11,728 bases of DNA, taken from positions 1 to 11,728 of the forward strand of contig JBGSWL010000098.1 of assembly GCA_041752455.1 (NCBI GenBank), in the 5' to 3' direction. This document shows positions 1 through 6,324 of the stretch, in pieces. The notes below the pieces were generated by a model that was not told where the DNA came from, did not search any database, and worked only from the letters and a program-made list of their open reading frames with translations. A program made the position numbers and the translations under genes. The stretch comes from JBGSWL01 sp041752455 (GTDB lineage Bacteria; Pseudomonadota; Alphaproteobacteria; Rhizobiales; Rhizobiaceae). Positions within the stretch are counted from its first letter, which is position 1. The number at the start of each line of letters is the position of its first letter.

Positions 1-420
1 GGCGTCGCCGGCATCACGCGGGCGACGCGCTTTGGCGCGGTCGACGGCTATGTCGGCAATGCCCGCAGCCAGATCACGCTGCTGATCCAGATCGAGACCG
101 CGCAGGCCGTCGAAAACCTGGACGCCATCCTGGCTGTCGAAGGCGTCGATGGCGCCTTTGTCGGCCCGGCCGACCTTGCTGCTTCGCTTGGCTATCCGGG
201 CGATCCCGGCAACCCGGTTGTGCGCAAGATCTGCGCCGATGTCATTCGCCGCATCCGCGCCGCCGGCCTGCCGGCGGGCTTCCTGGCGCTGAATGAGTCC
301 TTCCTCGACGAGATGGTGGAAGCCGGCAGCAGCTTCACCGCGATCGATGTCGACGCGGCCATCCTGCTGCGCGGTGCGCGCGAGCGAGCCGCACTCTGGC
401 GCGACAAGACCGGCGGCTGA
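1..420 (+). CDS. HpcH/HpaI-family aldolase, 3' part only
   Basis: This is the C-terminal 139 residues of a class II, metal-dependent aldolase of the HpcH/HpaI family. These enzymes cleave or form 4-hydroxy-2-oxo acids, giving pyruvate plus an aldehyde. The start lies left of the window. Visible family signatures are a TRATRFG stretch at fragment residues 7-13, IQIET at 29-33, whose Glu is the expected metal ligand, and VGPADL at 54-59, whose Asp is the second metal ligand. The end, with an alternating hydrophobic DVDAAIL segment and a helix, fits the family. No downstream gene on this strand is close: 165 bp, including an operator, separate it from the next start, so it ends its own transcription unit. 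The exact substrate (2,4-dihydroxyheptanedioate, 2-keto-3-deoxy sugar acid or other) cannot be read from the fragment. Confidence 0.88.
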   Translation, partial: GVAGITRATRFGAVDGYVGNARSQITLLIQIETAQAVENLDAILAVEGVDGAFVGPADLAASLGYPGDPGNPVVRKICADVIRRIRAAGLPAGFLALNESFLDEMVEAGSSFTAIDVDAAILLRGARERAALWRDKTGG

Positions 421-447
421 CAAGCGGCGTTCTCTGGCGACGCAAGC

Positions 448-498
448 CTGTCTGTGCACTGACATGGAACTGTCACTGAACTGTCAGGCAACTGTCAA
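448..498 (+). promoter_or_regulatory. Five-unit PhoB operator (Pho box array)
   Basis: Five units sit at an exact 11-bp period: CTGTCT at 448, CTGACA at 459, and CTGTCA at 470, 481 and 492. The last three are each preceded by AA. The known Pho box is two CTGTCA(T) repeats 11 bp apart that bind one PhoB dimer on one face of the helix, so this is room for two dimers plus a half-site. A weak -10-like TATGGC at 509-514 lies 11 bases past the last repeat, where a PhoB-activated promoter without a good -35 would have it. Between there and the gene start is a small hairpin, CCGCCA/TGGCGG at 526-539. The rest of 421-585 shows nothing else. Confidence 0.82.
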
Positions 499-585
499 CG
501 ACCACCGCTATGGCACCACTTGCGCCCGCCATCTGGCGGTTGAGCGCACCCTCCGGGTTTTCCCCCAACGTATCGGGAGTCGTCC

Positions 586-1710
586 ATGATTTCGCGCCGT
601 ACCGTACTCAAGACCACCGCTGCCACCACGGCACTGGTCGCAGCCCCTGCCATCCTGCGCGCCACTGACGCGCTGGCTACTTCTGGCCAGGTGAATGTTT
701 TCGCCTGGGGCGACTACATCCAGCAGAACCAGATCGACAAGTTCGAAAAGGACTCTGGCATCAAGATCAACCTGTCGACCTATGGCTCGAACGACGAAGC
801 CCAGCAGAAGCTGAAGGCTGCCGGCGGCAAGGGCTTCGACGTGATCTTCCCGTCGATCACCAACGGCAACAACTACTATTCGGACAACCTGCTGGCCGAA
901 CTCGACGAAGCCAAGCTGGTCAATGCCGGCAACCTGATCCCTTCGATGGTCACCGACTCGGTTGCACTCGGCGGCACCTATCGCGGCAAGCGCATGCTGA
1001 TGCCGTTCAACTGGGGCACTGAAGCGATCACCTTCGATTCTGCTGCCATGCCGATCGCCGATGCGGACGTCTCGTACGGCTCGATGTGGACCCCGGAAGC
1101 TGCCGGCAAGGCCGCGTTCCGCCAGAAGTCGGCAATCATGGGCGTCGGCCTGTTCCTCGACGCATCGGGCAAGGTTCCTTCGAACCGCATGCTCGACGTC
1201 TACAAGTCGGAAGACGATGCCAAGCGCGTCTGGGATGCCTGCGCAACGTTCATCGTCGAGAACAAGGACAAGATCGCTGCGTTCTGGAACAATGCGACCG
1301 AGGCCACCAACGCCTTCACACAGGCCGGCGCTGCCATCGGCCAGACCTGGGACACCACCGGTCTTCTGCTGAACCGCGAAGATGCCAAGTGGAAGTACCG
1401 CATGCCGAAAGAAGGCGGCATCACCTGGATGGACTCGGTCGGCGTTCCTGCCGGCGCCGAGAACATCGAACAGGCCTATGCCTTCATCAACGCGCTGATG
1501 ACCCCGGAAATGGGCGGCCTGATGTCCATGAACACCGGCTACAACTCGGCTGTTTCGGGCGCTGCCGACTTTGCCGGCGACGACTACAAGAAGCAGTTCG
1601 CCGAAGTCTACAACGCCGAGAACCTCGCCAACCTCTGGTGGTGGCAGGCTGACACGCCGTGGTTCGCTTCGCTGCGCGACCAGTTCGTCGATCGCATCAC
1701 CAACGCCTGA
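586..1710 (+). CDS. PotD/PotF-like ABC transporter substrate-binding protein, Tat-exported
   Basis: A 374-residue periplasmic binding protein of the spermidine/putrescine (PotD/PotF) type. The N-terminus has a twin-arginine motif, SRRTVLK at residues 3-9, a hydrophobic stretch, and an ALA site near residue 31, so it is probably exported folded by Tat. Family landmarks are WGDY at 41-44 (first ligand-side aromatic cluster), FNWGTEAI at 141-148, GQTWDT at 252-257 and WMDSVGVPA at 281-289. Asp283 aligns with the acidic residue that contacts the amine in PotD. The C-terminus has three consecutive Trp at 351-353. GGGAG at 575-579 sets the ATG at 586. It is the first gene of the transporter operon and lies just downstream of the Pho box array. 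The family name suggests a polyamine ligand, but the regulation and the linked phosphodiesterase suggest a cationic organophosphate such as a glycerophosphodiester. The ligand is unproven. Confidence 0.9.
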   Translation: MISRRTVLKTTAATTALVAAPAILRATDALATSGQVNVFAWGDYIQQNQIDKFEKDSGIKINLSTYGSNDEAQQKLKAAGGKGFDVIFPSITNGNNYYSDNLLAELDEAKLVNAGNLIPSMVTDSVALGGTYRGKRMLMPFNWGTEAITFDSAAMPIADADVSYGSMWTPEAAGKAAFRQKSAIMGVGLFLDASGKVPSNRMLDVYKSEDDAKRVWDACATFIVENKDKIAAFWNNATEATNAFTQAGAAIGQTWDTTGLLLNREDAKWKYRMPKEGGITWMDSVGVPAGAENIEQAYAFINALMTPEMGGLMSMNTGYNSAVSGAADFAGDDYKKQFAEVYNAENLANLWWWQADTPWFASLRDQFVDRITNA

Positions 1711-1725
1711 TCTTTTCGATCAGAA

Positions 1726-1760
1726 CCAAGGCCGCGCAACAGCGCGGCCTTGGCCTTTTT
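1726..1760 (+). terminator. Hairpin plus T-run between binding-protein and ATPase genes
   Basis: A perfect 12-bp stem (CCAAGGCCGCGC at 1726-1737 with its complement at 1742-1753) closes a 4-base AACA loop. It is followed by CC and five T. A second small stem, TGATC/GATCA at 1708-1722, includes the stop codon of the preceding gene. The strong stem with a short T-run looks like a leaky terminator, or a 3'-end stabiliser that keeps binding-protein mRNA more abundant than mRNA for the membrane parts. That arrangement is common in ABC operons. Confidence 0.72.
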
Positions 1761-1792
1761 CGGCAGTTTGCACAAATAACCGGAGTGGTGGC

Positions 1793-2890
1793 ATGCGCGG
1801 ACAGGATGTGCGGCTCGACAACGTGTCGATGGTCTATCCCAACGGCTTCACCGCTGTGCAGACCACGGATCTGACGATCAAGGCCGGCGAGTTCTTCTCC
1901 ATTCTCGGACCTTCCGGCTGCGGCAAGACCACCATCCTGCGCATGATCTCTGGCTTTCTCGATCCGACCAGCGGCCATGTGGCGATCGGCGGTCAGCCGA
2001 TGACCGGCATTGGCCCGAACCGTCGCCCGACCGCGCTCATCTTCCAGAACCTTGCACTGTTTCCGTTGATGACCGTCTGGGAAAACGTTGCCTTCGGGCT
2101 TGAAGCGCGCGGCGTTGCCAAGGCGGCACGGCGCAAGCGCGCCGACGAATTGCTGGCACTTGTCGCGCTTGAAGGCCAGGCCGACAAGAAGCCCGGCGAA
2201 CTCTCAGGCGGCCAGCGCCAACGTGTGGCGGTTGCCCGTGCGCTTGCCGTCGAGCCTGCCGTCCTGCTGCTGGATGAGCCGCTTTCGGCGCTCGACCTGA
2301 AGCTGCGCCAGCACATGCGCGCCGAACTGAAGGACATCCAGCGCAAGACCGGCGTCACCTTCATCTACATCACCCATGACCAGGGCGAGGCTCTGACCAT
2401 GTCGGATCGCGTCGCCGTGATGAACAAGGGTGTCATCGAGCAGGTCGGTACGGGCGAAGCGATCTACAATGAACCGGCCTCGCCGTTCGTCGCGACCTTC
2501 GTCGGTGAGCAGAACCTTTTCGGCGGCACGGTCATCGGGACAGTTGACGGCATGGCGCAGATTGAAACGCCGCAGGGCATGTTTCTCGGCATCAACCGCG
2601 CCGGGCTTGTCGTCGGCGAACGGGCGCAGCTGTTCGTCCGTCCGGAGCGCGTCCGGCTGATGGTCAATGGCAATGGCGCCGAACACGGGCTCGGCAACCA
2701 GCTCGATGCGGCGATGGAACGCCGCGATCTGGAAGGCCCGTTCCTCAACCTGTTCATGCGCGCCGGCGACCAGCCGGTCTCTTTGCACATCACCAATACG
2801 GGCGATCTCGGCAGCGCTACCGCACAAGGATCGCAGCATCGCATCGGCTTCCGCTCCGAAGACGCCGTCGTCATGCGCGTGGACGCGTGA
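1793..2890 (+). CDS. PotA-like ABC transporter ATP-binding protein
   Basis: A 365-residue ATPase subunit that would power the two permeases downstream. Landmarks: Walker A GPSGCGKTT at 39-47, Q-loop Gln85, signature LSGGQ at 137-141, Walker B LLLDE at 158-162 followed by the D-loop SALD, and switch His195 in THDQ. After about residue 240 comes a beta-rich regulatory domain of the TOBE/MOI type, normal for the PotA/FbpC/UgpC group and matching the 350-380 residue length of that group. GGAG at 1782-1785, seven bases before ATG 1793, decides the start; the frame is open further upstream, but that part overlaps the binding-protein gene and the hairpin. The next gene starts 3 bases after the stop, so the two are probably translationally coupled. 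Sequence alone cannot separate polyamine, phosphonate and organophosphate importers in this ATPase group. Confidence 0.95.
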   Translation: MRGQDVRLDNVSMVYPNGFTAVQTTDLTIKAGEFFSILGPSGCGKTTILRMISGFLDPTSGHVAIGGQPMTGIGPNRRPTALIFQNLALFPLMTVWENVAFGLEARGVAKAARRKRADELLALVALEGQADKKPGELSGGQRQRVAVARALAVEPAVLLLDEPLSALDLKLRQHMRAELKDIQRKTGVTFIYITHDQGEALTMSDRVAVMNKGVIEQVGTGEAIYNEPASPFVATFVGEQNLFGGTVIGTVDGMAQIETPQGMFLGINRAGLVVGERAQLFVRPERVRLMVNGNGAEHGLGNQLDAAMERRDLEGPFLNLFMRAGDQPVSLHITNTGDLGSATAQGSQHRIGFRSEDAVVMRVDA

Positions 2891-2893
2891 GCC

Positions 2894-4096
2894 ATGCGCG
2901 ATCTGGTCCGCACCTTCGGCACGGGATTGACCACGGTCATCATCGGGCTTGTCGCGCTGTGGTTTCTGGCGCTGATTCTGCTGCCGCAGGTCTCGATGGT
3001 ACAGCGGGCTTTCACCGTGGAAGACCGCGCCGGCCGCTCGGCGCTTCTCGCCGTCGAGATCGAACGGCTCTATGTGCGGCAATTCGAGATTTCCCGCGAA
3101 CGCGATGCACTTCAGAAAAGCGCGGAGCCTGCACCAGCTGAGGCGCCGTCGCCGTTTGCGCCTTCGATGAATGCCGCGCCTGCAGCACCCTCGCCAAGCG
3201 ACCCGTTCGCGCCGTCGATGCGCCGTCCGGGCGCGGCGGTTGAAGCTGCCGATCCGCAGGTCGTCGCGGCAAAACTTGCCGAACTGGAAGCCGAAGCTGC
3301 GGCCGTGACAGCCAAGATCGCGGAACTGGAAGCGCAGGAAACCCGCTCGGACGCACTCGATACGCGACTGTCGCTGGAAAACTTCACCTCGATGAGTTCC
3401 ATCCACGCCAAGATCTTCGTCTCCACGCTCGGCTACGCCCTGATGGTGACAGTGCTGGCGCTGATCGTCTGCTACCCGGTCGCCTATGCAGTCGCGACGG
3501 CCAAGACCGCCGAGCGCGCCGCGCTGCTGATGCTGTTGCTTGTCGTGCCCTACGCGATCAACGAACTGCTGCGGATCTTCGCCTGGGTGCTGATCCTTGA
3601 AAAACAGGGACTGATCAATTCGGTCCTCGCGATGCTCGGCTTCATCGATCTTTCTGCTGGCGAAGGCGTGCGGTTCGTTGCGTCCAACTGGGCGGTCTTC
3701 ACCGTGATGATCTATGCCTACGTCCTGTTCATGGTGTTTCCGATCTACAACACGATCGAGACGCTGGACAAAAACCAGATCGAGGCGGCGCGCGACCTTG
3801 GCGCATCCAACTGGCGCATCCATACCCGTGTGGTCATTCCCCACGCCAAGCCAGGCATCGCTGTCGGTTCGATCATGACCTTCATGCTGTCGGCCGGTTC
3901 GATTGCCGTGCCGGAAATCGTCGGCCGCGGCATGCATCCGGACTGGTTCAGCCAGGTCATCTACCGGCGTTTCTTCGAGACCAATGCCTGGAACCAAGGC
4001 GCCGCCTATTCGCTGGCGCTTTTGGCAGCGTGCCTCGTTTTCATCATGGCGGTGATGACCTTCTTCAAGGTCGGCATCCGCGACATTGCCAAGTGA
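2894..4096 (+). CDS. PotB-like ABC permease with a long periplasmic insert
   Basis: A 400-residue inner-membrane permease, the first of two. The first membrane helix is near 12-36 and the remaining helices run from about 174 to 391. The cytoplasmic ATPase-docking EAA loop is EAARDLG at 297-303, with Pro316 closing the motif. PotB-type permeases are usually about 280-310 residues; here roughly 100 extra residues lie between helix 1 and helix 2, on the periplasmic side. The insert contains a charged helix (43-77), a Pro/Ala/Ser-rich stretch with PFAPSM twice (87-92 and 104-109), and a Leu/Ala/Glu-rich coiled-coil-like helix (124-149). Reading frame and base composition are continuous with the flanks, so it is not a frameshift artefact. 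The ATG is 3 bases after the ATPase stop and no strong ribosome site is seen, which fits coupled translation. The role of the insert is unknown; docking of the binding protein or of another periplasmic partner is possible. Confidence 0.93.
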   Translation: MRDLVRTFGTGLTTVIIGLVALWFLALILLPQVSMVQRAFTVEDRAGRSALLAVEIERLYVRQFEISRERDALQKSAEPAPAEAPSPFAPSMNAAPAAPSPSDPFAPSMRRPGAAVEAADPQVVAAKLAELEAEAAAVTAKIAELEAQETRSDALDTRLSLENFTSMSSIHAKIFVSTLGYALMVTVLALIVCYPVAYAVATAKTAERAALLMLLLVVPYAINELLRIFAWVLILEKQGLINSVLAMLGFIDLSAGEGVRFVASNWAVFTVMIYAYVLFMVFPIYNTIETLDKNQIEAARDLGASNWRIHTRVVIPHAKPGIAVGSIMTFMLSAGSIAVPEIVGRGMHPDWFSQVIYRRFFETNAWNQGAAYSLALLAACLVFIMAVMTFFKVGIRDIAK

Positions 4097-4109
4097 CGGG
4101 GAGGGAATA

Positions 4110-4961
4110 TTGACCATCGCCGACGCGTCGCATCCGACAACCACCAGACCAGCCAGCGCCACCATGGCCGCGGATCGCAGCCGCGACTGGGGCGAGGCGC
4201 TGCTCGGCCTCTATCTGTTGGTGTTTTTCGCCTACATGTTTCTGCCGCTGGTGCTGATGGTGATCGCCGCCTTCAACGCCAACCCGACGCCGTCTGCGAC
4301 CGCTTGGCAGGGCTTCACGCTGAAATGGTTTGTCGAACTGCCGCAGGACCGCCGCTTCATGCAGGGCCTCGGGCATTCGCTGATCATCGCCGCCGGGGTG
4401 ATCGCCGTTGCGATTCCGCTCGGCCTCGCCGGTGCACTGTTGCTGTCGCGGCTGCAGACCCGCGCCAACACGCTGCTCTATACGATCCTTGTCTCGCCGG
4501 TGCTGACACCGGGCATCGTGCTCGGCGCGACCACCATGATCTTCTGGCGCGATGCCTTTGGCGTCGAGGCCGGGCTTTTCACAACGGTCATGGCGCAGGC
4601 CTCGTTCATTGCCTCGTACTGCATGCTGATGTTCATGGCGCGCCTGCAACGGCAGGACCGGGTGCTGGAAGAAGCCGCGCTCGATCTGGGGGCGTCGCCG
4701 CTGCTGGTATTCCGCAGGGTGACGCTGCCATTCCTGATGCCGACGATTTTGACCGCATCGTTCATCTCGGTGCTGCAATCGATCGAGAACTACAACACGA
4801 CGTTCTTTGCCATCGGCGGCTCATGGACGCTGGTGACGGAAATCGGCAGCCGCATGCGCTTCGGCCTTTCGCCGATGATCAACGCCATCGGCGTCATCTT
4901 CATTGTCCTTACCGTGGTCGTTGCAGTGACCCATGCGCTCGTGACAAGAAAGCGGGCATGA
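4110..4961 (+). CDS. PotC-like ABC permease, TTG start
   Basis: The second inner-membrane permease, 283 residues from the chosen start. It has a first helix at about 31-55, five further hydrophobic segments, and the EAA loop EEAALDLG at 187-194 with Pro207. The segment SIENYNTTFF at 224-233 is typical of the PotC/PotI side. A TTG at 4110 is preferred because GGGGAGGG at 4098-4105 lies just before it. An earlier in-frame TTG at 4086 falls inside the preceding gene with no ribosome site, and ATG 4164 also lacks one. The 13-base gap from the first permease and the ATGA overlap with the next gene show it belongs to the operon. It should pair with the insert-bearing permease to form the transmembrane channel. 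Confidence 0.92.
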   Translation: MTIADASHPTTTRPASATMAADRSRDWGEALLGLYLLVFFAYMFLPLVLMVIAAFNANPTPSATAWQGFTLKWFVELPQDRRFMQGLGHSLIIAAGVIAVAIPLGLAGALLLSRLQTRANTLLYTILVSPVLTPGIVLGATTMIFWRDAFGVEAGLFTTVMAQASFIASYCMLMFMARLQRQDRVLEEAALDLGASPLLVFRRVTLPFLMPTILTASFISVLQSIENYNTTFFAIGGSWTLVTEIGSRMRFGLSPMINAIGVIFIVLTVVVAVTHALVTRKRA

Positions 4962-5662
4962 GGATCGCCTTTGCCTGCATGCCCGGCCACGAGACCGTCG
5001 TGCCACGCCCGACGCTTGCGCGCACCGCGCTGCCGGACTGGCTGAAGGCCATGCCATCCCTCTCTTCCAGCGACGTGCTGGCGGGCGCAGAAGTTCGCAC
5101 CGTCAAGCAGTGCCCGCCGTTTCTGGACGCGATGCAGGCGGGGGTGATTTTTCCTCTGGCGGCCGATGTTACCGTGAAAGACGGGGAGTTTTCGTGGGAC
5201 TGGGACCTGCCGGCCCATCCGGTGGCGCGCACCACCCGCGCGCCGGTCGGCGTCCATGTGCCGGAGCAGGTGACAGGCGTACCTTTTGCCGACAGCGCGA
5301 GCTTTGCAATCAAGTTCAACAATTTCTGGACTGTGGCGCTGCCTGACGGCTTCTCGATGCTGTTCACCCACCCGGTCAACCGGCTCGAATTGCCGTTTCA
5401 GACGCTGACCGGCCTTGTCGATTGCGACCGATGGCGCGACGGGTTCGTGCATTTTCCGGCGCTGTGGACCGATCCGGACTTTTCCGGAACGCTTCCCGCG
5501 GGCACACCGGTGGCGCAGGGCTTCGTCATTCGCCGCGAGGCGCTGGAACTGGACTTCGCGCCGATGGACGAGCAAGCCCTGACCCGCCATGTCGCTGTGC
5601 AGGATGGACTGCAGTCCGAACCCGGCCTTTACCGCAAGTCGTTCCGCGCCGGACCTGCCTGA
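4958..5662 (+). CDS. Uncharacterised protein coupled to the transporter operon
   Basis: A 234-residue protein with no signal peptide and no membrane helix, so probably cytosolic. Its ATG overlaps the stop of the second permease (ATGA), so it is very likely co-translated with the transporter. I recognise no enzyme motif with confidence. Visible landmarks are KQCPPFLDAM near 48-57, several WDW/FW aromatic clusters, FAIKFNNFWT near 110-119, LFTHPVNRLELPF near 129-141, and a closing FPALWTDPDF ... GTPVAQ ... RRE pattern. From memory this pattern resembles an uncharacterised family also met in tailed phages, but I could not check that. The position implies a role tied to the imported compound, but no reaction can be assigned. 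The last 34 bases overlap the convergent TPR gene. A weak 7-bp stem (GGGCCGC/GCGGCCC, 5665-5694) follows the stop, without a T-run. Confidence 0.85.
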   Translation: MRIAFACMPGHETVVPRPTLARTALPDWLKAMPSLSSSDVLAGAEVRTVKQCPPFLDAMQAGVIFPLAADVTVKDGEFSWDWDLPAHPVARTTRAPVGVHVPEQVTGVPFADSASFAIKFNNFWTVALPDGFSMLFTHPVNRLELPFQTLTGLVDCDRWRDGFVHFPALWTDPDFSGTLPAGTPVAQGFVIRREALELDFAPMDEQALTRHVAVQDGLQSEPGLYRKSFRAGPA

Positions 5663-6240
5663 CCGGGCCGCAGCCGGAAACGCCCGCGCGGCCCCTGTGT
5701 AGTGATCTTGAGCGCCAGTGCTGCGTTCTCCGGCCCCGGCGTCAAAAGCGCCAGCAGTGCCTCGCACCCGTCAAGTTCGCCTGCATCGCGCAGCGCAGTG
5801 GCGAGAGCCGCCGCGCTCTCGTCGGTCTGCATGGTGCCATGGGCAATGGTCAATTCGCGCACAGAATCTGCGGTTCTGCCGAGCCGCGTGTATACCTGAC
5901 CGAGATTGAGCCGCGCTGTCGCATCATCCGGAGCGCGGTTCAGATAGACCGCAAAACCTTCCGCCGAGGCGGCAAGATCACCGCTTTCCATCTGGGCAGC
6001 CGACCGCTCGAACAGCGCATTGGCATGCGCAGGATCGCGGGTCAGCGCCGCATCGAACGCCGCGATCGCCTCGCCATCGCGCCCGAGCCTGCGCAGCACC
6101 AGCCCGCGATTGTAATGAACCGGCGCCTCGCCGGGCATGGCGGCCACAAGAATATCCACCGCTGCCAGCGCCGCGTCCCAGTCTTCACGGCCCGCAGCGG
6201 CTGCAAAGTTGCCGGCTGCGCGTTTCACCCGCTCATCCAT
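5629..6240 (-). CDS. TPR-repeat protein
   Basis: A 203-residue helical protein built of tetratricopeptide repeats. The clearest repeat is residues 40-70 (VHYNRGLVLRRLGR followed by AIAAFDAAL and a closing DP). Similar units lie at about 73-104 and 107-140. It lacks a signal peptide and membrane helix, so it is probably a cytosolic scaffold or regulator of protein-protein contacts; partners are unknown. The start at 6240 is chosen because GGAGGA (complement of 6247-6252) lies six bases upstream; an ATG eight codons earlier, at 6264, has no usable ribosome site. The C-terminal tail from about 180 is Arg/Pro/Gly-rich. It is encoded in the stretch that runs into, and overlaps by 34 bases, the end of the opposite-strand operon, so the tail may be a read-through extension rather than a conserved part. 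A Pho box lies 18-35 bases upstream of its start. Confidence 0.82.
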   Translation of the reverse strand: MDERVKRAAGNFAAAAGREDWDAALAAVDILVAAMPGEAPVHYNRGLVLRRLGRDGEAIAAFDAALTRDPAHANALFERSAAQMESGDLAASAEGFAVYLNRAPDDATARLNLGQVYTRLGRTADSVRELTIAHGTMQTDESAAALATALRDAGELDGCEALLALLTPGPENAALALKITTQGPRGRFRLRPGQAGPARNDLR

Positions 6241-6257
6241 CGGCAGTCCTCCACGAC

Positions 6258-6275
6258 CTGTCATGCCTCTGCCAT
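6258..6275 (+). promoter_or_regulatory. Two-unit Pho box before the phosphodiesterase gene
   Basis: CTGTCAT at 6258 and CTGCCAT at 6269 are exactly 11 bp apart with a 4-base spacer, matching the known Pho box in 13 of 14 defining positions. A -10-like TCTAGT at 6284-6289 lies eight bases downstream, and the phosphodiesterase ATG is at 6325. The same site sits close to the start of the divergent TPR gene, where bound PhoB could also affect that gene. Confidence 0.72.
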
Positions 6276-6324
6276 ACCGGTTTTCTAGTCAGCGCGGCAG
6301 AGGTCAAACAGGGGAACGATCGCC

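Noticed and set aside
1571..1792. N-terminal extension of the ATPase frame
   Set aside because: It overlaps the binding-protein gene and the terminator-like hairpin, and a good ribosome site precedes ATG 1793.
2204..4165. 653-codon open frame on the minus strand opposite the ATPase and permease genes
   Set aside because: It is a by-product of GC-rich third positions on the coding strand. The translation is low-complexity His/Arg/Asp-rich and the opposite strand holds clear ABC transporter motifs.
4304..4957. Long upstream extension of the uncharacterised gene's frame
   Set aside because: It lies entirely in the second permease gene in another frame; the ATGA overlap gives a normal start at 4958.
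6241..6264. Earlier ATG for the TPR protein at 6264
   Set aside because: It has no usable ribosome site, whereas 6240 has GGAGGA at six bases, and the earlier start would overlap the Pho box.
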